64,000 bases of DNA from Microbacterium testaceum (GCF_006539145.1 NZ_BJML01000001.1:787802-851801), one strand, 5' to 3'. Shown: positions 1 through 8,918, counted from the stretch's first letter. Numbers and translations are program-made. The notes: generated by a model from the letters alone, not told the origin.

Positions 1-273
1 GTTGTCCATCGTCTGGTGCCGCAGGCTGGCGAGATCATCGGCGGCCCAGGGCTCGCTCCGCCCGCATCCTCGCTGGTCGATCCCGACGATGAGATGAAGG
101 TCGGGATCGAAGCGGCGCCGGTACCCACCTTTGCCGAGCCCACCGCCGGGGCCGCCGTGCAGATACAGGGCCGGCCGCCCCCGCGGGTTTCCCGAGGTCT
201 CCCAGTACACCCTGGCACCGTCCGGTCGCTCCACGAATCCGGAGGCGAACGGCTCGAGAGGAGGATGTTGCAT
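1..273 (-). CDS. pip: Proline iminopeptidase, N-terminal fragment cut by the window edge
   Basis: These are the first 91 codons of an alpha/beta-hydrolase read leftward off the window. HGGPGGG (residues 39-45) is the oxyanion-hole loop, and DQRGCGRS (66-73) is the segment that follows it in proline iminopeptidases (peptidase family S33), cytoplasmic enzymes that release N-terminal proline from peptides. The catalytic Ser, Asp and His lie outside the window and cannot be checked. The ATG at 273 has no Shine-Dalgarno; instead a TAGGCT box sits exactly 6 nt upstream, suggesting a leaderless mRNA. Other S33 hydrolases are possible, but the two motifs together favour Pip. Confidence 0.8.
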   Translation of the reverse strand, partial: MQHPPLEPFASGFVERPDGARVYWETSGNPRGRPALYLHGGPGGGLGKGGYRRRFDPDLHLIVGIDQRGCGRSEPWAADDLASLRHQTMDN

Positions 274-279
274 GTCGCA

Positions 280-285
280 AGCCTA
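280..285 (-). promoter_or_regulatory. -10 box (TAGGCT) for leaderless pip
   Basis: TAGGCT lies 6 nt before the pip ATG, so transcription would be expected to start at or next to the A of the start codon. No convincing -35 was seen. Confidence 0.5.
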
Positions 286-311
286 ACCGCGGGGCAGATC
301 GCACTCGAGGA

Positions 312-719
312 TCAGGAGCGCACCACCATGACGGTCGGGTCGAAGACCCGTTCGCACGGCCCGTCGTCGTTCTCGGTGGGCTGGCCCTCGCGAACCCAGT
401 ACTCGTAGCCGCCGATCATTTCGCGCACGTCGTACCCGAGCTGCGCGAAAGCGAGCGCACCCTTCTGGCCGGCATTGCAGCCCGGGCTCCAGCAGTAGAC
501 CACCACAGGCGTGCCCGCCGGGATCTCGTGTGGAGCCCGTTCGGCGATTTCACGGTAGGGCATGTGGATGGCCCCGCAGACGCGTCCCTGCCCCCACGCG
601 TCGTCGCCGCGCACGTCGACGAGTACCAGCTCGTGTCCGGACTTCTGGGCAGCGTAGACGTCGCTCGGGTCGGTCTCGAAGGCGAGACGGCGAGAGAAGT
701 ACTCAAGGGCGTCGCTCAT
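312..719 (-). CDS. Rhodanese-like domain protein
   Basis: A 135-residue single-domain rhodanese homologue, probably a cytoplasmic sulfurtransferase or redox protein. LVLVDVRGDDAW (about 31-42) is the N-terminal CH2A-type motif. The active-site loop YCWSPGCN (75-82) contains Cys76, the expected persulfide-carrying residue, and a second Cys81. The reading frame stays open far upstream, but the ATG at 719 gives the normal family N-terminus, and a TAGCGT box 7 nt before it fits a leaderless start. It is not obviously in an operon with its neighbours. The sulfur acceptor cannot be told from sequence. Confidence 0.85.
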   Translation of the reverse strand: MSDALEYFSRRLAFETDPSDVYAAQKSGHELVLVDVRGDDAWGQGRVCGAIHMPYREIAERAPHEIPAGTPVVVYCWSPGCNAGQKGALAFAQLGYDVREMIGGYEYWVREGQPTENDDGPCERVFDPTVMVVRS

Positions 720-726
720 GGCTCTC

Positions 727-732
727 ACGCTA
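727..732 (-). promoter_or_regulatory. -10 box (TAGCGT) for the rhodanese gene
   Basis: TAGCGT is 7 nt upstream of the ATG at 719, the same geometry as many other starts in this window. Confidence 0.45.
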
Positions 733-884
733 GAGGCGCGGACGGAATGCGGAAAGACAGCGGATGCCACGCTCCTACGCTTCCCTGCCAGATGGCGTTG
801 GCGGGGGAGCGGACCTCTGGGACGGCGTCGCGCGACACGCGCGCTCCCCGCGCACTGAGCACGGTTCGTCCCGGGCAGGAAACG

Positions 885-916
885 CGAAACCCCGGTGCCG
901 CGGCACCGGGGTTTCG
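885..916 (-). terminator. Terminator hairpin after qcrB
   Basis: A perfect inverted repeat with two 16-base arms (885-900 and 901-916) and no unpaired centre lies 12 bp past the qcrB stop. It closes the ctaE-qcrCAB operon; there is no long U-tract, as usual in such genomes. Confidence 0.8.
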
Positions 917-927
917 TCGACGGGCGA

Positions 928-2769
928 TTACTCGCTCTTATCGCCCTCCGGGCGGTTGCGCTCTTCGAGACCCTTAGGAGCCGGGATCTCGACCTCGGCA
1001 CGCTCGCCCACCGCGTTGCGGGGTCGACCGTCCTCATCGGCGCGAGCGTTGGCTCCGGCGATCTCGTCGGCCTCCTCGTGGTCGATGTGATCGAGTTCGT
1101 GGTGCTGATGAGCGACCGCGGCGTCGAGCTCGGCCTGGGTGAGGGGAGCGAGCCGGTCCTCGAAGAACCAGCGCGAAACCGCACCACGGACGTTCTCGTA
1201 CCAGGGGATCTCACCGTTGGCGTTGGGACGGACGACGAGGGGCTCGTACGTCTCGTTGTCGACCAGCTTCCAGCGCTCGTACTCGTCGACCGGCTGGTGG
1301 ACCTCGATGTACTCGCCACCGGGGAGGCGGACGATGCGGCCGGACTCGTAGCCATGCAGGGCGATCTCGCGGTCCTTCTTCTGCAGCGCGATGCAGACGC
1401 GCTTCGCGATGAAGTAGGCGAGGATCGGGCCCAGGATCAGCAGGGCCTGCAGGACGTGGATGACACCTTCCATGGTGAGGTGGAAGTGCGTCGCGATGAT
1501 GTCGGACGACGCGGCCGCCCACATCACGGCGTAGAACGTGACACCGGCCGCGCCGATCGCCGTGCGCGTCGCGGCATTGCGCGGACGCTGGGCGATGTGG
1601 TGCTCGCGCTTGTCGCCGGTCACCCACGCCTCGATGAAGGGGTACACCAGCACGAGAACGATGAAGAGACCCAGGACACCGACGGGGATGATGATGTTCC
1701 ACGAGAAGGTGTGGTCCCAGAGCACGAACTCGAGGTGCGGCGGGATCAGACGGAGCATGCCGTCGGCGAAGCCGATGTACCAGTCGGGCTGCGTACCGGC
1801 GGACACCGGGGACGGGTCGTACGGACCGTAGTTCCAGATGGGGTTGATCGTCACCAGCGCGGCGATCAGAACGATCACACCGAACGTGATGAAGAAGAAG
1901 CCACCCATCTTGGAGGCGTACACCGGGAGCATCGGGTAGCCCACGACGTTGCTGTTCGTGCGGGCGGGCCCGGCGAACTGCGTGTGCTTGTTGATGATCA
2001 TCAGCATGAGGTGCACGGCCAGCAGGGCCACGAGGATCGCGGGCAGCAGCAGGATGTGCAGCGTGTACAGGCGTCCGACGATCGCGGTACCGGGGAACTC
2101 GCCGCCGAAGAGCAGGAACGACGTCCAGGTGCCGATGATCGGCAGGCCCTTGATCATTCCGTCGATGATGCGCAGACCGTTACCGGAGAGCAGGTCGTCG
2201 GGGAGCGAGTAGCCGGTGAAGCCCTCGGCCATCGCGAGGATGAAGAGGATGAAGCCGACGACCCAGTTGAGCTCGCGGGGCTTGCGGAACGCACCGGTGA
2301 AGAAGACGCGGAGCATGTGGACGCCGATACCGGCGACGAACACGAGGGCGGCCCAGTGGTGGATCTGTCGGACGAGCAGGCCGCCGCGCAGGTCGAACGA
2401 GATGTGCAGAGCCGACTCCATGGCGGCCGACATCGCGATGCCGCGCATGGGCTCGTAGGCGCCGTTGTAGTGCGTTTCGACCATGGACGCCTGGAAGAAG
2501 AACGTCAGGAACGTGCCCGAGAGCAGCACGACCACGAAGCTCCACAGGGCGATCTCGCCGAGCATGAACGACCAGTGGTCGGGGAAGACCTTGCGGCCGA
2601 GCTCCTTGACGATGCCCGACATGCTCGTGCGCTCGTCCATGTAGTTCGCGACGGAGCCGACGAAACGGCCGCCGAGCGGCTTTCCGTCGCGTCCGCTCGT
2701 CGCCGGCGCACCCGCGTGCACTGCGGGTTCGGTGGTGACGTTCTCGGTGGGATGGGTACCGATGCTCAT
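928..2769 (-). CDS. qcrB: Cytochrome bc1 complex cytochrome b subunit
   Basis: Membrane cytochrome b of the menaquinol:cytochrome c oxidoreductase (complex III), which in actinobacteria forms a supercomplex with the aa3 oxidase. The 613-residue product has heme-ligand histidine pairs in two helices (His137/138 and His151; His238 and His253) and a PDWY motif (328-331) at the quinol-oxidation site in place of the PEWY of mitochondria. The region beyond about residue 460 is a charged extension typical of actinobacterial QcrB. Its ATG overlaps the qcrA stop by 4 bp (2766-2769), indicating translational coupling. It is the last gene of the operon. Confidence 0.97.
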   Translation of the reverse strand: MSIGTHPTENVTTEPAVHAGAPATSGRDGKPLGGRFVGSVANYMDERTSMSGIVKELGRKVFPDHWSFMLGEIALWSFVVVLLSGTFLTFFFQASMVETHYNGAYEPMRGIAMSAAMESALHISFDLRGGLLVRQIHHWAALVFVAGIGVHMLRVFFTGAFRKPRELNWVVGFILFILAMAEGFTGYSLPDDLLSGNGLRIIDGMIKGLPIIGTWTSFLLFGGEFPGTAIVGRLYTLHILLLPAILVALLAVHLMLMIINKHTQFAGPARTNSNVVGYPMLPVYASKMGGFFFITFGVIVLIAALVTINPIWNYGPYDPSPVSAGTQPDWYIGFADGMLRLIPPHLEFVLWDHTFSWNIIIPVGVLGLFIVLVLVYPFIEAWVTGDKREHHIAQRPRNAATRTAIGAAGVTFYAVMWAAASSDIIATHFHLTMEGVIHVLQALLILGPILAYFIAKRVCIALQKKDREIALHGYESGRIVRLPGGEYIEVHQPVDEYERWKLVDNETYEPLVVRPNANGEIPWYENVRGAVSRWFFEDRLAPLTQAELDAAVAHQHHELDHIDHEEADEIAGANARADEDGRPRNAVGERAEVEIPAPKGLEERNRPEGDKSE

Positions 2770-3824
2770 GAGCGCTCCCAGAAGCTGGGGCCGACGGGCT
2801 CGTGGAAGTCACTCTGCGCGACGAGGTAGCCCTCGGCGTCGACGGTGATGGGGAGCTGCGGCAGGGGACGGGCGGCCGGGCCGAAGATGACGGCCGCACC
2901 GTTGGCGACGTCGAACTGCGACTGGTGGCAGGGGCACAGGAGGTGGTGGGTCTGCTGCTCGTAGAGCGCGACGGGGCAACCGACGTGGGTGCAGACCTTC
3001 GAGTACGCGATGATGCCGTCGTACGACCAGTCCAGGTTGTTGGTCTCGGGGTTGAGCTGCTCGGGCTGCATGCGCATGAGCAGGACGATCGCCTTGGCCT
3101 TCTCTTCGAGGTAGCCCTCGTCATGGCCGAGTCCCGCGAGTTCTTCGGGGATGACGTGGAATGCGGAGCCGAGAGTGACGTCAGCCGCGCGGATCGGACG
3201 ACCCGAGGGGTCGTGCGTCAGGCGCATGCCCTCTTTCCACATGGTGTGGCTGAGGAGCTTGACCGGGTCCTGGTCCTGCGGAGCCAGGCCGCGGAACAGC
3301 GTGATGCCGGGGATGACGGATGCGGCCAGAGCGGCGAACATCGAGTTGCGGATGATCTCGCGACGACCGAAGCCGGAGTCCTTGTTCGCCTCTTCGAAGA
3401 CGTTGATCGCGCCCTCGCGCACCTCGTCGCGACCACGAGTGGCGTGGCGGTCCTCGATGTACTCCTTGTCGGACATGACCGACTTGCCCCAGTGAATGGT
3501 GCCGATGCCGATCGCGAGCAGCGCGAACGCGATGCCGAGCCCGATGAAGAGGTTGTTGTAGCGGATGTCGATCAGCGCGCCCGACTCGATCGGGAAGATC
3601 ATGTAGGCGATGCTCGCCCAGATGCTCGCCGCAACCGAGAAGTAGAACAGCGTGTAGACCGTGCGAACCGCACGCTTCATCGACTGCGGGTCCTGGTCGG
3701 TCATGCGCTGACGGTGGCCGGGAAGGCCGGGGTTCTGTACGGCGTCGGGAACCGCGACGGCGAGCCCCGAGGTGGGCTTCCAGGAAGCCCTCTCGTGCTC
3801 GAGTGCGTCGTCCTCGTGTGCCAT
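2766..3824 (-). CDS. qcrA: Rieske iron-sulfur subunit of the bc1 complex
   Basis: Carries the [2Fe-2S] cluster that takes electrons from menaquinol and passes them to the diheme cytochrome c. The 352-residue protein has the actinobacterial layout: a hydrophilic start, hydrophobic segments near 54-78, 92-110 and 160-180, then a periplasm-side Rieske domain. Cluster boxes are CTHVGC (278-283) and CPCHQS (297-302), with the cluster Cys/His ligands and disulfide cysteines all present. The RR at 154-155 before the third hydrophobic segment suits Tat-dependent export of the folded domain. It sits between qcrC and qcrB in the same order as in related genera. Confidence 0.97.
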   Translation of the reverse strand: MAHEDDALEHERASWKPTSGLAVAVPDAVQNPGLPGHRQRMTDQDPQSMKRAVRTVYTLFYFSVAASIWASIAYMIFPIESGALIDIRYNNLFIGLGIAFALLAIGIGTIHWGKSVMSDKEYIEDRHATRGRDEVREGAINVFEEANKDSGFGRREIIRNSMFAALAASVIPGITLFRGLAPQDQDPVKLLSHTMWKEGMRLTHDPSGRPIRAADVTLGSAFHVIPEELAGLGHDEGYLEEKAKAIVLLMRMQPEQLNPETNNLDWSYDGIIAYSKVCTHVGCPVALYEQQTHHLLCPCHQSQFDVANGAAVIFGPAARPLPQLPITVDAEGYLVAQSDFHEPVGPSFWERS

Positions 3825-3863
3825 GGTGCTCCTCGTGCGTTTACGTAATGTCGAAGACGACGG

Positions 3864-4676
3864 TCAGTTGGACTTCGCCGTGATCCACACGGTCAGGGCG
3901 ATGAGCGCTCCGATACCGAAGATCCAGATGAACAGGCCCTCAGAGACCGGGCCGAGCGAGCCGAGGGCGTAGCCGCCGGGGGACTCGTTCTTCTGCAGGT
4001 ACATCAGGTACGAGATGACGTCGCGCTTGTCTTCGGGGGTCAGGTTCAGGTCGTTGAACACCGGCATGTTCTGCGGGCCGGTGACCATGGCCGCGTAGAT
4101 GTTGACCGGCGAGACCGTGTGCAGGTCGGGGGCGTACTTGCCCTCGGTCAACGCTCCACCGGCGCCGGCCACGTTGTGGCACATGGCGCAGTTGATACGG
4201 AACAGCTCGGCGCCGTGAGAGAGGTCGCCCTGACCGTCGACGATGTCCTCGCTGGGGTAGCTGGGGCCGGGCGCAGAGGACTGCACGTAAGCGGCGATCG
4301 CGTTGATCTGCTCTTCGGTGAACTGCACCGGCTTGACCGGAGCCTGCGGCCCCTGCGCCTGCAGCGGCATACGACCGGTCGACACCTGGAAGTGCACCGA
4401 CAGTTCTCCGACGCCGAAGAGGGACGGACCCTGCTGGCTGCCCTGCAGGTCGAGACCGTGGCACGTGGCGCAGTTGGCCTGGAAGAGCTTCTGCCCTTCT
4501 TCGACCGCCGACGCCGAGTTCGCCTCGCTCGTGGGGGTGCTGGAGGTGGCGGCCATCGCGGCCGATGCGCCGGCGTAGACGCCTCCGGTCAGGAGGAGTC
4601 CGATGCCGATGAGCGCGGCGGCGGCCAGGGGGCTACGACGCCCGGACGCCCGACGAGTCTTCTTCTCGCGTGCCAT
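3864..4676 (-). CDS. qcrC: Diheme cytochrome c subunit of the bc1 complex
   Basis: A 270-residue c-type cytochrome that connects the Rieske centre directly to the aa3 oxidase, replacing soluble cytochrome c in actinobacteria. An N-terminal signal anchor (about 17-42) precedes two heme sites, CATCH (69-73) and CAMCH (163-167), and a C-terminal membrane helix (about 248-267) holds it in the membrane. It starts 16 bp after the ctaE stop and belongs to that operon. Length and the two-heme layout match the family. Confidence 0.97.
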   Translation of the reverse strand: MAREKKTRRASGRRSPLAAAALIGIGLLLTGGVYAGASAAMAATSSTPTSEANSASAVEEGQKLFQANCATCHGLDLQGSQQGPSLFGVGELSVHFQVSTGRMPLQAQGPQAPVKPVQFTEEQINAIAAYVQSSAPGPSYPSEDIVDGQGDLSHGAELFRINCAMCHNVAGAGGALTEGKYAPDLHTVSPVNIYAAMVTGPQNMPVFNDLNLTPEDKRDVISYLMYLQKNESPGGYALGSLGPVSEGLFIWIFGIGALIALTVWITAKSN

Positions 4677-4692
4677 GTGGAGTACTGCTCTC

Positions 4693-5325
4693 TTACTTGA
4701 GGAAGTAGATGACGAAGAACAGGGCGATCCAGACGACGTCGACGAAGTGCCAGTAGTACGACACGACGATCGAGGTGGTCATCTCTTTCCGACCGAAGTT
4801 CTTCACGGCGTATGCACGACCGATCACGAGCAGGAAGGCGATGAGGCCACCCGTCACGTGCAGGGCGTGGAAGCCGGTGGTGATGTAGAAGGCCGAGGCG
4901 TAGGGGTTGGCGCTGATGGGCATGCCTTCGGCCACCAGGGTCGCGTACTCCCACACCTGACCCGACACGAACACCGCGCCGAGGATGAAGGTGAGGTAGA
5001 ACCACTCCACCATTCCCCACTTCAGGAAGCCGGTGCGTCCGCCGGTGCGGTACGGCTGGTACCGCTCCGCGGCGAAGACGCCCATCTGGCAGGTGACCGA
5101 GGACAGCACGAGGATGATCGTGTTGACGGTCGCGAAGGGAACGTTCAGCAGCTGCGTCTCTTCGGCCCACAGAGAGGCCGACGTGCTGCGGAGAGTGAAG
5201 TAGATCGCGAACAGGCCGGCGAAGAACATGACCTCGCTGCCCAGCCACACGATGGTGCCCACGGCGACCGGGTCGGGCCGCTTCACGGCACGCACAGCCT
5301 GGGAATACGTCGCTGAGGTCGTCAC
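4693..5325 (-). CDS. ctaE: Cytochrome c oxidase subunit III
   Basis: Subunit III of the aa3-type terminal oxidase, a 210-residue membrane protein with about five helices. Conserved features include the GSEVMFF helix and the WHFVDVVW segment near the C-terminus. The frame is open to an ATG at 5385, but the GTG at 5325 gives the standard short N-terminus, has CATAAT exactly 6 nt before it, and lacks any Shine-Dalgarno, so a leaderless GTG start is the best reading. It is the first gene of ctaE-qcrC-qcrA-qcrB, which links oxidase and bc1 expression. It is divergent from trpD. Confidence 0.95.
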   Translation of the reverse strand: MTTSATYSQAVRAVKRPDPVAVGTIVWLGSEVMFFAGLFAIYFTLRSTSASLWAEETQLLNVPFATVNTIILVLSSVTCQMGVFAAERYQPYRTGGRTGFLKWGMVEWFYLTFILGAVFVSGQVWEYATLVAEGMPISANPYASAFYITTGFHALHVTGGLIAFLLVIGRAYAVKNFGRKEMTTSIVVSYYWHFVDVVWIALFFVIYFLK

Positions 5326-5331
5326 CGTTCC

Positions 5332-5337
5332 ATTATG
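5332..5337 (-). promoter_or_regulatory. -10 box (CATAAT) of the ctaE-qcrCAB operon
   Basis: CATAAT is 6 nt from the GTG start of ctaE. The expected -35 position overlaps the nearer of two repeats at 5353-5386 and does not resemble TTGACA, which would suit a regulated promoter. Confidence 0.45.
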
Positions 5338-5352
5338 CGCGATCCGGGAGCT

Positions 5353-5386
5353 CGATATTCCCATCCCCACCCTGCGATATTCCATC
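5353..5386. repeat. Pair of direct repeats in the ctaE/trpD intergenic region
   Basis: CGATATTCCCATC (5353-5365) and CGATATTCCATC (5375-5386) are nearly identical and lie in the same orientation about 22 bp apart, two turns of DNA. They straddle the -35 region of the ctaE promoter and may be a binding site for a regulator acting on the respiratory operon. No regulator is identified. Confidence 0.45.
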
Positions 5387-5496
5387 GTCGAGACTTAGGG
5401 AAGCCTCAGAATCTGCACATAAGCCCCGGTACGGAGGCTGTTTCATCGCCGGGTCCCGGGGGCCGCCGCGCGACACGCGTGTGGAAGGATCGTGAC

Positions 5497-6558
5497 ATGG
5501 CGGAACGCTTCACCTGGCCCGATCTCCTCTCGTCGCTGCTGGCCGGCACCGACCTCAGCGTGTCGGAGTCCACCTGGGCCATGCGCAAGGTCATGGCGGG
5601 GGAGGCGACACCGTCGCAACTCGGCGGATTCCTCATGGCGTTGCGGGCCAAAGGCGAGACGGTCGAGGAGATCGTCGGCTTCCGCGACGCGATCCTCGAA
5701 GCAGCGGTGCCGCTCCCGGTCCGCGCCGACGTCCTCGACATCGTGGGTACGGGCGGTGACCGCTATGGCACCGTGAACATATCGACGACGGCGGCCGTGG
5801 TGGCCGCGGCATCCGGAGTTCCCGTCGTCAAACACGGCAACCGCGCCGCGAGCTCCGCCTCGGGCTCGTCGGACGTGTTGTCGTCGCTGGGCATCGGGTT
5901 GACGCTCTCTCCCGAGAAGGTCGCCGAGATCCTCGACCGGACGGGAATCACCTTCGCCTTCGCCTCGGCGTTTCATCCGGGCTTCCGCCACGCGGCGGCC
6001 ACCCGTTCGGAGCTCGGTGTGCCGACGGTGTTCAATTTCCTCGGTCCGCTCTGCAATCCCGCGCGTGCCGAGGCCAACGCGGTCGGCGTCGCGCACCTCG
6101 ACCGCGTTCCACTCATCACGGGGGTCTTCCGCACGCGCGGGGCGACCGCCCTGGTGTTCCGCGGCGACGACGGTCTCGACGAGCTGACCACCACCGGGCA
6201 CAGTCGTGTCTGGGAGATCAGCCGTGGCGACGTCCACGAGCACGATCTGGATCCCCGGGATCTCGGCATCCCTCTCGCCGACATGGACGACCTGCTGGGC
6301 GGGTCTCCCGATCACAACGCCGCCGTGGTGCGGCGGGTGCTCGGCGGCGACCGCGGGGCCGTGCGTGACATCGTGCTGCTGAACGCGGCGGCGGGGCTCG
6401 TGTCGTTCCGTCTGTTCCAGGATGCCGCGCAGGTGCAGCGGCCGATCCTCGAGCGGCTGGGTGAGGCCATGGCCGACGCGGCGGCGGCGATCGACGACGG
6501 CCGCGCATCGGCGAAGCTCGACGACTGGGTCGAGGCCTCGAAGGCGCTGGCGGAGTAG
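5497..6558 (+). CDS. trpD: Anthranilate phosphoribosyltransferase
   Basis: Catalyses transfer of phosphoribose from PRPP to anthranilate in tryptophan synthesis. The 353-residue protein shows the PRPP-binding glycine loop GTGGDRYGTVNIST and the following KHGNRAASS and SGSSDVL segments, all diagnostic of TrpD. The frame is open upstream, but the ATG at 5497 follows GGAAGGA at a good distance and gives the family N-terminus, so longer starts are rejected. It is separated from the other trp genes and lies beside the respiratory operon. The next gene starts 2 bp after its stop. Confidence 0.97.
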   Translation: MAERFTWPDLLSSLLAGTDLSVSESTWAMRKVMAGEATPSQLGGFLMALRAKGETVEEIVGFRDAILEAAVPLPVRADVLDIVGTGGDRYGTVNISTTAAVVAAASGVPVVKHGNRAASSASGSSDVLSSLGIGLTLSPEKVAEILDRTGITFAFASAFHPGFRHAAATRSELGVPTVFNFLGPLCNPARAEANAVGVAHLDRVPLITGVFRTRGATALVFRGDDGLDELTTTGHSRVWEISRGDVHEHDLDPRDLGIPLADMDDLLGGSPDHNAAVVRRVLGGDRGAVRDIVLLNAAAGLVSFRLFQDAAQVQRPILERLGEAMADAAAAIDDGRASAKLDDWVEASKALAE

Positions 6559-6560
6559 GC

Positions 6561-7553
6561 GTGGACCCGCTCGACGCGCTCACGGAGATCGCGTACCTGC
6601 TCGAGCGGGAGCGGTCCTCGCGGTACAAGTCGAAGGCGTTCCGCACGGCGGCCGCCGCGATCGAGGGGCTGAGCGACGCGCAGTTGCGGGATCCGTCGCT
6701 TCGTCGCCGCGCGGGCATCGGGGAGTCCACCTTCGCGGTCATCCAGCAGGCGCTGAGGGGCGAGGTGCCCGAACGCCTGGCGACGCTGCGCGCGGAGTCC
6801 GCCCCCACCGGAGGCGCGGAGCTGCGGGCGCAGCTGAAGGGCGATTTGCACAGCCACAGCGAATGGTCCGACGGACTGACGCCGATCGAGACCATGGTCG
6901 ACGCGGCGCGCGGACTCGGTCACGAGTACCTCGCTCTCACCGATCACTCTCCGCGACTCACCGTCGCGAACGGACTCTCGCCCGAGCGGCTCCGCGCGCA
7001 GATGGACATCGTCCGTGGTCATCGGGTCGACGGGTTCACGCTCCTCAGCGGTATCGAGGTCGACATCCTCGACGACGGAGCCCTCGACCAGGAGGACGAG
7101 CTGCTGCGCGCGCTCGATGTGGTGGTGGCATCCGTTCATTCGAAACTGCGCATGGAGCGCGGGCCGATGACGAAACGGCTCGTCGCGGCGGCGAGCGACC
7201 CGCGGGTCGACGTCCTCGGGCACGTGACCGGCCGTCTCGTGGAGGGGGCGCGCGGAACACGACCTCCGTCGGAGTTCGATGCACGCGAGGTGTTCGCCGC
7301 GGCCGCGGCCTCGGGGGTGGCGGTGGAGATCAACTCGCGGCCCGAGCGGCAGGATCCGCCGGACGACCTGCTCGCCCTCGCGATCGACGCCGGGTGCCTC
7401 TTCTCGATCGATTCGGACGCGCACGCTCCCGGTCAGCTCTCGCTGCTGGACTTCGGTGCCGCGCGCGCCGAGGCTCTGCAGGTGCCCGTCGACCGGATCG
7501 TCACGACCTGGCCGCTCGAGCGCTTGCGCGCCTGGCTCGAGCGCGGTCGCTGA
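6561..7553 (+). CDS. PHP-domain metal-dependent phosphoesterase with helix-hairpin-helix N-terminus
   Basis: A 330-residue protein in two parts. Residues about 1-90 resemble the helical DNA-binding N-terminus of X-family polymerases. From about 93 there is a PHP domain with DLHSHSEWSDG and ALTDHS metal ligands, a later SVHSK segment and a C-terminal DSDAH. This is the arrangement of PolX without the polymerase domain, so a DNA-repair phosphatase or nuclease role is plausible, but the substrate is unknown. It uses a GTG start 2 bp after trpD and is surely co-transcribed with it. It converges with the exonuclease gene, with 6 bp between the stops. Confidence 0.85.
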   Translation: MDPLDALTEIAYLLERERSSRYKSKAFRTAAAAIEGLSDAQLRDPSLRRRAGIGESTFAVIQQALRGEVPERLATLRAESAPTGGAELRAQLKGDLHSHSEWSDGLTPIETMVDAARGLGHEYLALTDHSPRLTVANGLSPERLRAQMDIVRGHRVDGFTLLSGIEVDILDDGALDQEDELLRALDVVVASVHSKLRMERGPMTKRLVAAASDPRVDVLGHVTGRLVEGARGTRPPSEFDAREVFAAAAASGVAVEINSRPERQDPPDDLLALAIDAGCLFSIDSDAHAPGQLSLLDFGAARAEALQVPVDRIVTTWPLERLRAWLERGR

Positions 7554-7559
7554 GACCGC

Positions 7560-8471
7560 TCAGGCGGGGAGGGCGGCCAGCGCCCTCGTCATCGACGACC
7601 CGAGGTTCCAGCGCTCGGCGAGTTCTTCGGCGGCGGACCGGTCCACGGGACCGAGGCGGTCGTCGAAGGGCTCGAGGTCGAGCTCGCGCGCGACACGCAC
7701 CACGGTCGGGGCGACCTCGAGGTAGTCCGCGGCGGCGGCGATCTTCGCGCGCTGGGCGGGTGTTCCCGCGGTGCCCTCGAGGACCCCCGCGCGGATGCCA
7801 TCGAGGTCGCCGCACGCGGTGAGCAGCGCCGCCGCGGACTTCTCTCCGATGCCCGACACGCCGGGCAGCCCGTCGGAGGGGTCGCCGCGCAGCACGGCGA
7901 AGTCGGCGTATTGCTTCGCGTGGACGCCGTACTTGGCGAAGACGGCCGCGTCGTCGACGAGTTCGAGAGTGCTCATCCCTCGAGCGGTGTAGACGATCCG
8001 GATGCCGCGATCGTCGTCGACCAGCTGGAAGAGGTCGCGGTCTCCGGTGACGATGTCGACCGGGACGTCGGAACGGGTGGCGAGGACTCCGATCACGTCG
8101 TCGGCCTCGTGCTCGGCCGCCCCCACCACCGGGATGCCGAGCACGGCCAATGCCTCGCGGATGAGGGGGATCTGCGCCTCGAGGGGGTCGGGCACCTCCT
8201 CGACGTCGGGTCCGGCCGAAACGGCTTCGACCACGCGGTGGGCCTTGTAGCTCGGCAACAGGTCGACGCGCCAGGCGGGGCGCCAATCGTCGTCCCAGCA
8301 GGCGACGAGACGCGAGGGCTCGTAAGCCGTCACGAGCTTCGCGATCATGTCGAGCAGCCCGCGCACGGCGTTCACCGAGGACCCGTCGGCCGCCTTGACC
8401 TTGTCGGGCACCCCGTAGAACGCGCGGAAATAGAGCGAGGCGGTGTCGAGGAGCATGAGGCGATCGGTCAC
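7560..8471 (-). CDS. Stand-alone 5'-3' exonuclease (FEN family)
   Basis: A 303-residue relative of the N-terminal nuclease domain of DNA polymerase I, without any polymerase domain. Metal-binding acidic residues are visible in LLDTASLYFRAFYG (N-terminus), EHEADDVIG and VTGDRDLFQLVDD, followed by the helix-hairpin-helix PGVSGIGEKSA. Such proteins act on flaps or RNA primers during replication and repair. The start codon is GTG at 8471. It is a single gene, divergent from the ychJ-like gene and convergent with the PHP gene. Confidence 0.93.
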   Translation of the reverse strand: MTDRLMLLDTASLYFRAFYGVPDKVKAADGSSVNAVRGLLDMIAKLVTAYEPSRLVACWDDDWRPAWRVDLLPSYKAHRVVEAVSAGPDVEEVPDPLEAQIPLIREALAVLGIPVVGAAEHEADDVIGVLATRSDVPVDIVTGDRDLFQLVDDDRGIRIVYTARGMSTLELVDDAAVFAKYGVHAKQYADFAVLRGDPSDGLPGVSGIGEKSAAALLTACGDLDGIRAGVLEGTAGTPAQRAKIAAAADYLEVAPTVVRVARELDLEPFDDRLGPVDRSAAEELAERWNLGSSMTRALAALPA

Positions 8472-8507
8472 GCTGTCGATCCTGGCACGCGGGATGGCCC
8501 GCTGACC

Positions 8508-8513
8508 TAGAGT
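8508..8513 (+). promoter_or_regulatory. -10 box (TAGAGT), leaderless start of the ychJ-like gene
   Basis: TAGAGT is 6 nt before the ATG at 8520. Confidence 0.5.
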
Positions 8514-8519
8514 GGCCGG

Positions 8520-8918
8520 ATGTCCTTCGGCTCCGTCTCACGTCGTCCGGCACCGGATGCGACGTGTCCGTGCGGTCGCGCGCCGTTCGGCGAGTGTTGT
8601 GGACCGATCCTGGACGGTGCGACCGCTCCGAGCGCCGAGCGGTTGATGCGGTCTCGATACACCGCCTTCTCGGTCGGCGATGCGGTTCACCTCGCCCGGT
8701 CATGGCATCCGCGCACCCGCCCCGACGACATCACCGTCGACGACGGCACGGAGTGGACGGGGCTCGTGATCGAGGATGCGTCCGAGGACGGGGACGCCGC
8801 GACCGTGGCGTTCCGCGCCGCCTGGCGGCACGGCCGTGAGCGCGGCGAGGTGCGCGAACGCAGCCGGTTCTCCCGGCGTGGCGGGCGCTGGGTCTACGTG
8901 GACGGCGACATCGACTGA
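8520..8918 (+). CDS. YchJ-family protein with SEC-C-like zinc motif
   Basis: A 132-residue protein of the YchJ (UPF0225) family. The cysteine cluster CPCGRAPFGECCGP (about 17-30) is the SEC-C-like zinc-binding end, followed by RLMRSRYTAF, the family signature. The rest is an NTF2-like fold by family knowledge. The molecular role is not established. The ATG at 8520 follows a -10 box by 6 nt and has no Shine-Dalgarno. It stands alone. Confidence 0.9.
   Translation: MSFGSVSRRPAPDATCPCGRAPFGECCGPILDGATAPSAERLMRSRYTAFSVGDAVHLARSWHPRTRPDDITVDDGTEWTGLVIEDASEDGDAATVAFRAAWRHGRERGEVRERSRFSRRGGRWVYVDGDID

Noticed and set aside
895..2829. A 644-codon open frame on the plus strand opposite qcrB
   Set aside because: It is rich in Asp, Glu, Arg, Gly and Val without any domain, lies exactly opposite a well-conserved gene, and is a normal by-product of high GC codon bias.
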